Origin: Sheuella sp.
GTDB taxonomy: Bacteria; Pseudomonadota; Gammaproteobacteria; Burkholderiales; Burkholderiaceae_B
NCBI GenBank assembly: GCA_030650995.1
Contig: JAUSCY010000078.1
Location: forward strand, 1-64,000
Direction of reading: 5' to 3'
DNA length: 64,000 nucleotides
A program made the position numbers and the translations under genes. The notes beneath the pieces are model-generated. The model was given only the letters and a program-made list of their open reading frames with translations. It was not told where the DNA came from and did not search any database. Positions 25,410 through 33,900 of the stretch are shown piece after piece (position 1 is the first letter of the stretch; the number at the start of each line of letters is the position of its first letter).

Positions 25410-27916
25410 AATTTTTGACGACGGAATTCAAGATCTTTCAAAAGTGGCAAGGCCGGACCCTGATGGGAAATACGTCCCCGATCAAGTACTAATGCAGTAT
25501 CAGAGAGAGCAAGGGTGAGATCAAGGTTGTGATCCACAATGAGAATGGTGACTTGACCCTTGAGCTTTAGAATGGCATTGAACACTTCTTCAGTCATTGC
25601 TGGAGACAAGCCCTCGAACGGCTCATCGAGCAACAATACGCGAATATGTCCAGCCAGTGCGCGGGCGATTGCCACCATTTGTTGCTCACCGCCGGACAGC
25701 AATTCCGCATTGACCTCATAACGCTCACGCAGTCGAGGAAAGATTGAAAAAATCTTTTCATCACTCCATGCGTTTGAGCCTGCCTTATCTCGCTTGAGTC
25801 GACCCAGCATCAGGTTGTCTTTCACGGTCAAGCCAGGAAATAATCGCCGGCCCTGAGGTACGAACGCGATGCCCAGACGAGCCATGGTTTCCGGCACAGG
25901 GGTCGATACTATCAGTCCATCAATCCCAACTGTACCTGCTCCTAAGCGCGCCATGCCGATCAGGCTTTTGAGCAAAGTAGACTTGCCTGCCCCGTTACGG
26001 CCAAGCACAGCCATCACTTCGCCCTCATGCGCAGCAAACGAAATGCCAGACAAAATATGACTCTTGCCGTAATAGGCCTCAATATCTTTTACCTGCAAAG
26101 CAACCTGCTCGGACACAACGGATGGCCGCACAGTCTGAGCCAATGCTTCAGTACCAGAGCCGATATAAATTTCGCGTACTCGCTCATCGTTTTGTACAAT
26201 AGCCGAGGTACCCTCTATTAATACCTGCCCCTGATTCATGACAGTGATGCAATCGGCAATCGCAAAAACCCGGTCTACGTCATGCTCGACCAACAACACA
26301 CCGATCCGGTCTCCCAGCGCACGAATCAGCTTGCCGATCCGATCGCGCTCAGCGACTGCCAGGCCTGCCAATGGCTCATCAAGCAGCAACACAGCAGGTG
26401 CTGAACCCAGTGCCAGACCCATGTCTACGAGTCTCTGTCCTCCATAGGAAAGATCTTCGGCGATAGCGTGCTCCATACCGTTCACGCCTAAAAATCCGAT
26501 CAGTTCCTGCGTTTCCACCTGAATCTGAGCGACCTCCTGGACACTGCTCAGCAAGGAGAATCGGGCAGGATGACGTGCCATGACGGACAGCAAAAGATTG
26601 TCCCTGACCGTGAGTCCTTTGAACAGATTAGTAATCTGAAACGAGCGGGCAATCCCTGAAGAACAGATCACATCAGGGGGGCTGCCTGCTAACTCACGAC
26701 CTTTAAATCGGATGCTGCCTGAATCTGGTGCAAACATTCCGGACAGCAGATTAAAGAAAGATGTTTTCCCCGCGCCGTTCGGACCAATCAAGGCATGCAC
26801 ACCATGCGCTGCAATCGTCGTACTGACATCAGACACCGCTGCAATCCCACCAAAACGCTTGCTGACATCTGAAATGGTAATTGCATCTTTAAGCTGCTGA
26901 GGTAAAAACCCTGGGAACGCGCCGACGACCGGTGGTGTATTGCGCGCCGCCATGGCAGCAGCAGTCTCTCTTGGTGGTCGAATCATGTGCCAGACACGCT
27001 GACCGATACCCGCGAGACCCGACGGAGAAAACAGGATGAAAGCGATGAACACGAGTCCGAAATAGAGCAGCCAGTTTTCTGTCACCATGGACAGATACTC
27101 GCGAAAAAGGACGAAAAACAGTGCACCGAAAATTGGTCCCGCATAACTGCGCATTCCGCCGATCAGTACTAGCGCCAGCAATTCGCCTGAAAACGCCACG
27201 GAGAGGCTCTCTGCAGAAGCGATCCTGTGGTTCAACACCGACAAGCCTCCGGCAAATCCAGTAATCGTTGCTGACACCATGAAGGCAATCAGCTTATAGG
27301 ACATGACCGGATAGCCAAGAAACTTTGTTCTGGTTTCGTTCTCACGGATAGCCACGAGGACATGACCAAAGGGCGAGCGACTCAAACGCAACAGAAACGC
27401 TGCAACAATAAACCCTGCGATTGCAACGAAGGTGTAAAAAACAAACGGCTGATCCAGAGAAACTCCGGCAATGCTGCGCCTCTCGATACCACCCAGACCG
27501 TTCTCACCTCCGGTCAACGCCGTCCAGCGAAACGCTACCGTAAAACACAATGCGCTGAACGCGAGAGTCAAGAGTGAAAAATAAACACCTCTTCGTCTCA
27601 ATACCAACAAGCCGATCACAATTGACGCAACGGCGACCAGTACTACTGCCAGAAGAATCGGCGCAATAACAGAATCAGGGAAATACCGTAATTGAATGAT
27701 CGCTACTGCATACGCGCCAATTCCATACCAGGCGCCATGGCCAAAGGAAACCAGTCCGGTATTACCCAATAAAACATTTAATCCTAATCCGACTACAGCC
27801 AGGAGCACACAGTCAACCGCAGACGTCACAGTCAATCCACCTGCCTGCAATGCGAATGGCAATACGATCAAACCGATCAACACCATCAACAAGGTACGCA
27901 TTTCGTATTTCATCAT
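25400..27916 (-). CDS. LivM-LivG-LivF fusion: branched-chain-type ABC permease with two ATPases
   Basis: One uninterrupted frame of 838 residues joins three subunits that are normally separate. Residues 1-315 are a LivM permease with about ten helices (LLGNTGLVSFGHGAWYGIGAYA, GENGLGGI). Residues 345-590 are a LivG ATPase (Walker A GPNGAGKT at 378-385, signature LSYGGQ near 489, Walker B LLLDEPLAGLA). Residues 605-838 are a LivF ATPase (Walker A GRNGAGKS at 639-646, LLSGGEQQM near 739, LLLDEPFEGLSP). The start MMKYEM at 27916 lies two bases after the livH stop. The frame is open further upstream, but that part overlaps livH and is not protein-like. Confidence 0.94.
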   Translation of the reverse strand: MMKYEMRTLLMVLIGLIVLPFALQAGGLTVTSAVDCVLLAVVGLGLNVLLGNTGLVSFGHGAWYGIGAYAVAIIQLRYFPDSVIAPILLAVVLVAVASIVIGLLVLRRRGVYFSLLTLAFSALCFTVAFRWTALTGGENGLGGIERRSIAGVSLDQPFVFYTFVAIAGFIVAAFLLRLSRSPFGHVLVAIRENETRTKFLGYPVMSYKLIAFMVSATITGFAGGLSVLNHRIASAESLSVAFSGELLALVLIGGMRSYAGPIFGALFFVLFREYLSMVTENWLLYFGLVFIAFILFSPSGLAGIGQRVWHMIRPPRETAAAMAARNTPPVVGAFPGFLPQQLKDAITISDVSKRFGGIAAVSDVSTTIAAHGVHALIGPNGAGKTSFFNLLSGMFAPDSGSIRFKGRELAGSPPDVICSSGIARSFQITNLFKGLTVRDNLLLSVMARHPARFSLLSSVQEVAQIQVETQELIGFLGVNGMEHAIAEDLSYGGQRLVDMGLALGSAPAVLLLDEPLAGLAVAERDRIGKLIRALGDRIGVLLVEHDVDRVFAIADCITVMNQGQVLIEGTSAIVQNDERVREIYIGSGTEALAQTVRPSVVSEQVALQVKDIEAYYGKSHILSGISFAAHEGEVMAVLGRNGAGKSTLLKSLIGMARLGAGTVGIDGLIVSTPVPETMARLGIAFVPQGRRLFPGLTVKDNLMLGRLKRDKAGSNAWSDEKIFSIFPRLRERYEVNAELLSGGEQQMVAIARALAGHIRVLLLDEPFEGLSPAMTEEVFNAILKLKGQVTILIVDHNLDLTLALSDTALVLDRGRISHQGPALPLLKDLEFRRQKLWV

Positions 27917-27918
27917 CT

Positions 27919-28800
27919 CTATTCCAGCCTTTCCATACGCTCGCCCATCAGCCCGCGCGGTCTGATCAAGAGAATGATCAACATCAGAAGATATAACGAA
28001 GCCTCCGATGCAGGAGGGTAAAAGTAAGAGGTCAGACCGCGTATCACGCCGACGAGCAACGCTGCGATGACAACACCCCAAAAACTTCCCAATCCACCGA
28101 TGACGACCACCACAAAAGCCGCCGTTAAAATTTCTTGCCCCATCGCGGGATGGACACCCGTAATCGGCGCGAGCAATGCACCCGCAAGTCCTGCCAGTCC
28201 GATCCCTAAGCCGCACACTGCGGTCAGCACCGGCGCTAGCGAGATGCCAAGTGCACGCACCATGTCAGGATCATTGATGCCTGCCCGGACAACCTTGCCA
28301 AAAGAGGTTCGGTTCAACAGCAACCAGGTGCCAAGCAAGGCCACGGCAGCTACACACAGCATGCCAAGTCGATAATTGGGATAAATAAAATCACCAAGAA
28401 TCATCTGGCCGCGCGCAAATGCGGGGATTGAAAATTGCAACGGTGATGCACCGTACGTCATGCGCAAGCCTTGTTCGATCACCATGGCCAGGCCAAATGT
28501 AAACAGCAGACTCAGGACAGGATCAGATCGATAAAACCGGCGTAAAAACAAACGTTCGACAATCATGCCGAGCACGGCAACCAGCAACGGTGATGCGACA
28601 TATGCCGGACCATAGCCAATATATTGAGTCAAGGTCACCATCAGGTATGCGCCGATTGCAAAAAATGCACCATGCGCAAGGTTGACAATACCGCCAAGAC
28701 TGAAAATGATCGAAAGTCCGAGTGCGATCAACAGATAATAAAAGCCGAGCAACAGGCCATTGGCCACTTGCTCGGCTATGAAGACCAGCTCCATACTCAA
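27919..28800 (-). CDS. Branched-chain-type ABC permease LivH
   Basis: This inner-membrane permease of 293 residues has the LivH signatures GLLLGFYYLLIALGLSIIFSLGG, VNLAHGAFFAIGAYL, FGLAMVIEQGLRMTYGASP and DPDMVRALGI. It pairs with the LivM domain of the fusion protein encoded two bases downstream. It is the second gene of the operon, 65 bases after the binding-protein gene. HAAT-family importers carry amino acids, amides, urea or aromatic acids, and the adjacent genes suggest a hydroxy or keto acid derivative here. Confidence 0.94.
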   Translation of the reverse strand: MSMELVFIAEQVANGLLLGFYYLLIALGLSIIFSLGGIVNLAHGAFFAIGAYLMVTLTQYIGYGPAYVASPLLVAVLGMIVERLFLRRFYRSDPVLSLLFTFGLAMVIEQGLRMTYGASPLQFSIPAFARGQMILGDFIYPNYRLGMLCVAAVALLGTWLLLNRTSFGKVVRAGINDPDMVRALGISLAPVLTAVCGLGIGLAGLAGALLAPITGVHPAMGQEILTAAFVVVVIGGLGSFWGVVIAALLVGVIRGLTSYFYPPASEASLYLLMLIILLIRPRGLMGERMERLE

Positions 28801-28865
28801 AGGGGATTCTCCAGCAATTTAAAATCCGCCATACACAATAAATGTATGGCGGCAAATCAACGCAA

Positions 28866-30125
28866 TCAGGCAAACTTACAAGCGTTTTCCTGTTGGCTAG
28901 GCGCGAGCACCTCGAGACTTTCGTCAGGACCAGGTACCGGAGCACTGGTCTGCATAATGTCCCACTTGCTGGCTTTTTTATCCGGATTAGGTGAGACGGT
29001 GTACATCTCGAACATCAACTGATGATCCCAGGGTCGGAAATAGCCTTCGCGTGCACGGAGCACATCGAATTTCACACCACTTTCCAGATACTCAATGACT
29101 TTCATCGTGTCATCTGACTTGATGGCGTTCATCGCCTGAGCGAGGATTTTGATCGCCAGGTAATCAGCCACACCTTGATTATCTGGTGGACGATTAAAGC
29201 GTTTGGTGAAGGTTTCAACAAACTTTTGAGCCGATGGCGCCTTGACCTGGTGTGTCCAGATGATTGGCCAGGTGCCGCTGAACCCTTCAGCGCCGGCGCC
29301 CCAGATACTCACCGAGTTCAAATCCGCACCAGCCAGTGGATAAGGAATCTTGAATTCGTTGTACTGCTTCATGAAATTAGTTGTCTGATTACCCGCCAGA
29401 TTGCTCATCACCAGATCAGGCTTTTGCTGACGGATTTTGAGAATCATTGCGCTGTATTCAGTCGCATCGGTAGGAATCATGTCGTTAGAGATGAAAATCC
29501 CGCCATTGGCATCCATGAATGCCTTGGTTTTTTCAAACAAATCATGACCAAAAGCATAGTCAGCGGTAAACGCCATCCAACGCTTTCCTTTGACCATATT
29601 TTCACGCTGCAAGTAGCGACCAATGGTTCGCACATACATGGTGTTGTTGGCTTCAGTATGAAAAAGATAGCGGCTGCAGCTTTTGCCACGCAGCTCGTCA
29701 GAGTTACAGCCGGTCTGGAAAAACATCTTCTTGGCGCGGGTTGCTACCTGCGAAATAGCCAGACCCGAGGCGGAGCTAATCTCACCGACAAGTGCATAGA
29801 CATTATCCCGTTCAACCATACGCTGTGCTTTGGTTGAAGCGGTTTGCGGGTTCACGCTGTCTTCCGCAAGGAGCTCAAAGGGACGGCCAAGCACCCCGCC
29901 TGCAGCGTTAACTTCCTCTACAGCAAGAGTCGCGCCCATCACCGCATACTCACCCATCGGTCCTAAAAATCCGGTACGAGGCGTTAAGTGGCCAATTTTG
30001 AATGCCGCGGGTTGCGCACGCACAATTGCAGGGGCCACAGCACCTAACGCGGCTGCTGTCGACGCGCCGAGGACGATCTGGCGGCGTGATTTAGAAATAG
30101 ATTGATTGCTCAAGGTTGTCTCCAT
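28866..30125 (-). CDS. Branched-chain-type ABC transporter binding protein, Tat-exported
   Basis: This is a periplasmic LivK-like (HAAT family) binding protein of 419 residues. The N terminus has a twin-arginine signal (SKSRRQIVLG with Arg14-Arg15, then ASTAAALGAVAPAIVRA), so it is probably exported folded. The type-I periplasmic fold is evident from FKIGHLTPRTGFLGPMGEYA, GGVLGRPFELLAEDSVNPQTA and the YAFGHDLFEKTKAFMDANGG hinge region. It is the first gene of the ten-gene operon and has a recognisable promoter upstream (30174-30201). Its ligand defines the pathway substrate but cannot be read from sequence. Confidence 0.93.
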   Translation of the reverse strand: METTLSNQSISKSRRQIVLGASTAAALGAVAPAIVRAQPAAFKIGHLTPRTGFLGPMGEYAVMGATLAVEEVNAAGGVLGRPFELLAEDSVNPQTASTKAQRMVERDNVYALVGEISSASGLAISQVATRAKKMFFQTGCNSDELRGKSCSRYLFHTEANNTMYVRTIGRYLQRENMVKGKRWMAFTADYAFGHDLFEKTKAFMDANGGIFISNDMIPTDATEYSAMILKIRQQKPDLVMSNLAGNQTTNFMKQYNEFKIPYPLAGADLNSVSIWGAGAEGFSGTWPIIWTHQVKAPSAQKFVETFTKRFNRPPDNQGVADYLAIKILAQAMNAIKSDDTMKVIEYLESGVKFDVLRAREGYFRPWDHQLMFEMYTVSPNPDKKASKWDIMQTSAPVPGPDESLEVLAPSQQENACKFA

Positions 30126-30145
30126 CGCAAAGTTAGTTTTTTACA

Positions 30146-30164
30146 GCAGACTGTTTCCGTCTGC
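30146..30164 (-). other. 5'-UTR hairpin of the catabolic operon
   Basis: A 6-base stem, GCAGAC and GTCTGC, closes a 7-base loop within the leader between the promoter and the first gene, about 21-39 bases before the start codon. It could influence message stability or translation. There is no T run after it. Confidence 0.35.
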
Positions 30165-30167
30165 CTT

Positions 30168-30201
30168 GTAACTAGTATAAGTTAACTTTGAGTCAAGACA
30201 A
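30168..30201 (-). promoter_or_regulatory. Sigma-70-type promoter with overlapping inverted repeat
   Basis: Read on the minus strand, TTGTCT (-35, bases 30196-30201) is followed after 16 bases by TATACT (-10, bases 30174-30179), about 50 bases upstream of the binding-protein start. The -10 box sits inside an imperfect inverted repeat, GTTAACT-TATAC-TAGTTAC (30168-30186). That is a plausible operator for a repressor that occludes RNA polymerase. No regulator gene is adjacent. The promoter assignment rests on box match and spacing only. Confidence 0.55.
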
Positions 30202-30246
30202 CCCTAGAGATTTACCCTGTGAACAAAAGGCGGGTTGGTCGAGCTT

Positions 30247-31218
30247 TTAATCCAGTCTGAGATTATGGTCCTTGGCCAGTTTTTGCCATTTAGCAATCTC
30301 AGCGCGTCTGAAAGACTCGAGATCAGCAGGTGTCGAGCCGATCACCTCACCGCCAAACTCATTGAGCCGGGCTCTGATTTCAGGCTGAAAAAGCACTTGC
30401 ACAATAGCTTGATTCAAGCGCTCAATAATCGCTGCAGGTGTTGCTGCAGGTGCGTAAATTGCGTTCCATTCGTACGTTGCATAACCAGGCACGCCGGATT
30501 CGGCGACTGTAGGCACGTCTGGCATATTGGCAGAGCGCTTTTCACCACCGACAGCGACCATACGCAACTTACCGCTTTTGACATGCTGTTGCGCCAGCCC
30601 CATACTCGAAAACATCAACGGAACCTGCCCGGACATGACATCCATGATGCCAGCGTTTCCGCCTTTGTAATGCACGTACTCCAGATGTGTGCCGGTCATG
30701 GCATTAAACAACTCACCGGCCAGATGCTGAGCACTTCCGGTACCAGACGTGGCGTAATGCACGACAATCCCTTTTTCGCGCCCCGCTTTAATCAACTCTG
30801 CAACGGTATAAATTGTGCTGTCTGGTCGCACCACAATCACATTGGGTACGCGCAATAGCAGAGAAATAGGCGTGAAATCTTTCAGCGTGTCGAACTGCAT
30901 TTTGGGTTGCAAAGCCGGATTTTGAGCGTGATTGGCGGCATCGAGCATGATGGTGTATCCATCTGCCGGAGCTTTAGCAACAGACGCCCCACCGATCATT
31001 CCGCCCGCACCACCACGATTTTCAACCACGACGCTTTGTGCAAGCTGCTTGGATAACTCAGGAGCAAGAATACGTGCGACGGTATCCGCAGTACCACCGG
31101 GTGGATACGTTACAACTAGCGTAATGGGGCGATCCGGATAGGCGGCCCGAACCACTCCGCATATCATCACGGTGGCAATTACTAATAAGCTACGAATTTG
31201 AATCACAAAGCTAGGCAT
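30247..31218 (-). CDS. Bug/TctC-family periplasmic binding protein
   Basis: This is the third Bug protein in the window, 323 residues. A signal peptide (SLLVIATVMICGVVRA) is followed by AYPDRPITLVVTYPPGGTADTVARIL and VVVENRGGAGGMIGGASVAKAPADGYT. It is a single gene ending 121 bases before the catabolic operon; that gap contains the operon promoter, so the two are probably separate transcripts. It may still serve the same compound. No permease partner is evident. Confidence 0.9.
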   Translation of the reverse strand: MPSFVIQIRSLLVIATVMICGVVRAAYPDRPITLVVTYPPGGTADTVARILAPELSKQLAQSVVVENRGGAGGMIGGASVAKAPADGYTIMLDAANHAQNPALQPKMQFDTLKDFTPISLLLRVPNVIVVRPDSTIYTVAELIKAGREKGIVVHYATSGTGSAQHLAGELFNAMTGTHLEYVHYKGGNAGIMDVMSGQVPLMFSSMGLAQQHVKSGKLRMVAVGGEKRSANMPDVPTVAESGVPGYATYEWNAIYAPAATPAAIIERLNQAIVQVLFQPEIRARLNEFGGEVIGSTPADLESFRRAEIAKWQKLAKDHNLRLD

Positions 31219-31396
31219 AATGATGCTTCCTGAGTAACAATACTGTTTCTGATTAAAATTTTAGTACAGGACTTTTTTTCTTTATCTGCCGTGACGTATT
31301 TTTCAAACTCACGATCAGTCCGCCAATTGGGCCATAGTATTTTCCAACTATCTACGATAGTATTTTTTTACTGCTTTTCATATCTTTGTGAGCGGT

Positions 31397-31410
31397 CTTG
31401 AATATTCAAG
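31397..31410. repeat. 14-base perfect palindrome upstream of the RodZ-like gene
   Basis: CTTGAATATTCAAG is a perfect two-fold symmetric sequence about 63 bases upstream of the RodZ-like start and about 180 bases upstream of the divergent Bug gene. It is a possible binding site for a dimeric regulator. The surrounding 254-base intergenic region is AT-rich and also has two copies of ATAGTATTTT (31334 and 31357). Confidence 0.4.
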
Positions 31411-31433
31411 CTTTGCAATTTGGCAATAAGCTG

Positions 31434-31448
31434 GGCTCATAATGAGCC
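31434..31448. repeat. 15-base inverted repeat just before the RodZ-like gene
   Basis: GGCTCAT-A-ATGAGCC is a perfect 7-base inverted repeat 25-39 bases before the start codon. In DNA it could be an operator near the transcription start; in RNA it would be a 5'-UTR hairpin. No T run follows, so it is not a simple terminator. Confidence 0.4.
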
Positions 31449-31472
31449 AGCCTGACGAGCGCACCCAGGAAT

Positions 31473-32408
31473 ATGTCTGAACAAAATCAGAACACACACT
31501 CAATTCCCCCCCAACTCAGACTTGGAGAGTTGTTGCGTGAACATCGGCTGGCTAAAAACGCAGGGGTTCCTGATCTTGCCCGCACACTCATACTATCAGC
31601 AGCACAAATTAGTGCTATTGAAGCTGGCTCACAAGCATCATTTCATAATCAAACGTTTTATTTACGGGCACTCAAAAAATATATTGAGTTCATGAACCTT
31701 GGGGCAGACGCAGAGGCAGGACTTCTGTTTGCCCAAATTGAAGAGACACTGCTCTCCCCCAGTACTAAAATCAATCCGACTGAAGCCAGTTTACTCATTC
31801 ATGCTGGCTTGTCACACTCACGCAAATCTTTCATCCCTCAATTCAAGCGAAGTCATTTTTTCTGGATTAGCCTTTTATGCGTGTTGGCAATCGGCCTGAT
31901 CACCGCTTATTTTGAAGGCTGGCCGGCAAAACAAACGGTTCAGCAGTCTGAAATAGTGACGCCTGCGGTCTCTCTTGAAACAACCACCTCGAAAGCGGTT
32001 GACAAGAGTACGGTCGAACCAAAAAATATACCTCCTGCGCCTCCTTCCTCAAGCAGCCCAGACGCCGGGACACCGTCAGGAAAAACTGCTGAAACCACTG
32101 GCAATGAAATAAAAAACGTTACGCCAACACAGGAACCCGGCAAGTCAATACTCAAACTGACTTTTTTAGCACCCTGCTGGGTTCAGGTGGTCGAGCAGAA
32201 TGGCAAGCGAATTGAAAAAGTATTTACTCCCCAGGACTCTCCCCTGGAGCTTGATCAGTCAGTCATCACGTCTCTAGTTATTGGAAATGCGCGAGAGTCG
32301 CGGCTCTATTCAGGATCAAGTGAAATTGATCTGAGCAAATACTTAAACGCTGGTAGTGGCGTTGCCAGATTCAGCCAGCAAGAAATTATGCGCTTAACCA
32401 CGCCTTAA
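31473..32408 (+). CDS. RodZ-like membrane protein with N-terminal HTH
   Basis: This 311-residue protein has the RodZ layout. A Cro/CI-like helix-turn-helix occupies residues 17-75 (RLGELLREHRLAK, ILSAAQISAIEAGSQ). A single membrane helix (about 127-147) is followed by a Pro/Ser/Thr-rich periplasmic linker and a C-terminal DUF4115-type beta domain (about 226-308, with LTFLAPCWVQVVEQNGKRIEKVF). RodZ links MreB to the cell wall elongation machinery. The usual Burkholderiales rodZ lies next to rlmN and ispG, and neither is here, so this may be a paralogue or a relocated gene. Confidence 0.82.
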   Translation: MSEQNQNTHSIPPQLRLGELLREHRLAKNAGVPDLARTLILSAAQISAIEAGSQASFHNQTFYLRALKKYIEFMNLGADAEAGLLFAQIEETLLSPSTKINPTEASLLIHAGLSHSRKSFIPQFKRSHFFWISLLCVLAIGLITAYFEGWPAKQTVQQSEIVTPAVSLETTTSKAVDKSTVEPKNIPPAPPSSSSPDAGTPSGKTAETTGNEIKNVTPTQEPGKSILKLTFLAPCWVQVVEQNGKRIEKVFTPQDSPLELDQSVITSLVIGNARESRLYSGSSEIDLSKYLNAGSGVARFSQQEIMRLTTP

Positions 32409-32476
32409 GGGGTATCGAAGGCTGGCGTGCTAAATTGAATCGATATTCGCTATCCGAATAGCTCACCCGGTTCAAT

Positions 32477-33091
32477 ATGAAAAAATTCATCGATAAACTC
32501 AAGCGTCTAGTTTTCAAACTTTCCCCTCATTTAGCGGTAAAAATGGGGATTGAGTTTCCCTTGAAATCACCGAACCGTGTCTTTCTGGAAACCAGCATTT
32601 TCCAATATATCAATAAAATGTATGGTGGCAAGCAGCCTCGAAGCAATGGCTTGTTCATCGGAACGGATAAACGCTCCTGGCATTACCCCAAAGTACTGGA
32701 TCTTGAGCTGCACACGATTGATATTGAAAGTAAAAAAGCTTTTTATGGCAATCACAAACATCACATCGTTGGGTCCGCCACTGAACTCGAAAGATACTAT
32801 GACCCAAAGTCTTTTGACGTCATTATCGGCAATGGGCTGATCGGTTTTGGTATGAATGCTCCGGAACAGTGCGAGCAATTACTGATGGGCGCGGCATTGC
32901 TTTTAAAAGACGATGGTCTTTTTGTTGTGGGCTTTAACGATGGTCCGGAGTTTGTGAACTTTAAAGTCAAAGCGGCAAAAAATTACCAGCTTTTTGAAGA
33001 GCACATCCCCGGTCAGTTTGGCCTGAGCGAGACCACGTATGAATTTGGTGATCACACCTTTGTTTTTCTAAAAAAACGTGCTTTCGCCTGA
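32477..33091 (+). CDS. Class I methyltransferase-like protein
   Basis: This 204-residue protein shows the strand order of an SAM-dependent methyltransferase: GLFIGTDKRSWHY (in place of the glycine loop), LHTIDIESKK (acidic end of strand 2), IVGSATELERYYDPKSFDVIIGNGLIGFG (strand 4) and LLLKDDGLFVVGFNDGPEF (strand 5). The SAM glycine loop is atypical (no GxGxG), so catalysis is uncertain. It starts 68 bases after the RodZ-like gene on the same strand and may share its transcript. The substrate is unknown. Confidence 0.65.
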   Translation: MKKFIDKLKRLVFKLSPHLAVKMGIEFPLKSPNRVFLETSIFQYINKMYGGKQPRSNGLFIGTDKRSWHYPKVLDLELHTIDIESKKAFYGNHKHHIVGSATELERYYDPKSFDVIIGNGLIGFGMNAPEQCEQLLMGAALLLKDDGLFVVGFNDGPEFVNFKVKAAKNYQLFEEHIPGQFGLSETTYEFGDHTFVFLKKRAFA

Positions 33092-33095
33092 AAAC

Positions 33096-33122
33096 GCTGC
33101 GGCCTGACGATCAGACCGCAGC
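33096..33122 (-). terminator. Hairpin between convergent genes, likely terminator for the GST gene
   Basis: GCTGCGG pairs perfectly with CCGCAGC, with an inner CTGA/TCAG pairing around a CGA loop. In the minus-strand sense the hairpin is followed by GTTTTC, fitting termination 14 bases beyond the glutathione transferase stop. In the plus sense no T run follows. Confidence 0.55.
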
Positions 33123-33136
33123 ATCAACAAACAATA

Positions 33137-33733
33137 TCAAGCAGAAGGCATCGTCTGAGCTAGCGCGGGCAACTTTACGACCTCTTCATACCAGGCTGTC
33201 AGTTTCGGATGACCCGCACGCCATGGCTCGTTGCCAAAACGAAAATCCAGATAACCGAGCGCACAACCTACCGTGATCTCACCAATGTGGGTCAGCTTGC
33301 CAAAGGTTGAAGCCTCTTTTTCAAGAGCATCCAATGCGCGTGCGACTTTGCCTTGTTGCAGGGCGATGTAAGCAATACGCCCCTCATCCTGCGGCAAACC
33401 AATTTCGCGGCGACGTGGCTGACTTGCATCCATTATGCCGTCACCCAGCGCCTGGAGACGCAAGGCATTCCAGCGAGCCTGACCTGATGCGGGAAACAGT
33501 GGCGCAGCGGTGCCCACGGTATCCAGATACTCACAGATCACCGGACTATCAAACAGTGGGCCGACGTCATCGGTGACAAGCGTTGGAACTTTATTCAGCG
33601 GATTGAATTCTGTAATAGCAGGATCGGTCGCAGGAATAGTCCAACGCTCGATTTTGTTGTCTATCCCGCGCGCAACCGCACAGGCTATGGCTTTACGTAC
33701 ATAAGGACTGGCATTGGAAAACGTAATTTTCAT
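33137..33733 (-). CDS. Glutathione S-transferase family protein
   Basis: This is a cytosolic GST of 198 residues: thioredoxin-like N domain (MKITFSNASPYVRKAIACAV, NKVPTLVTDDVGPLFDSPVICEYLD, with the cis-Pro and the DSP glutathione-binding motif) and an all-helical C domain. The ATG at 33733 is chosen because AGGAGC precedes it and the protein begins there as the family does, although the frame stays open further upstream. Substrate and pathway are not evident. It is flanked by unrelated genes, convergent with the methyltransferase-like gene. Confidence 0.9.
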   Translation of the reverse strand: MKITFSNASPYVRKAIACAVARGIDNKIERWTIPATDPAITEFNPLNKVPTLVTDDVGPLFDSPVICEYLDTVGTAAPLFPASGQARWNALRLQALGDGIMDASQPRRREIGLPQDEGRIAYIALQQGKVARALDALEKEASTFGKLTHIGEITVGCALGYLDFRFGNEPWRAGHPKLTAWYEEVVKLPALAQTMPSA

Positions 33734-33900
33734 TATTTTGCTCCTGTTAGTTTTTTTAAATACATCCCTGACAATTGACAGTGTACTTAACCGCAAACTC
33801 TATGGCTGCCTGACTCGTAATTTAACCCTCAGAACAAGATCTGACAGAAGAATCACTTTGGATTAGTATCTTTGGATACTTGTATGCAGGAATTTTAGCA

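Noticed and set aside
27919..28216. N-terminal extension of about 100 residues on the LivM-G-F frame
   Set aside because: The frame is open, but this part lies inside livH in another frame, is rich in Arg and Cys and unlike any permease; the MMKYEM start two bases after the livH stop fits the family.
29175..29837. 220-codon plus-strand open frame opposite the branched-chain binding protein
   Set aside because: Antisense to a clear family member, with no recognisable motif; a by-product of codon bias.
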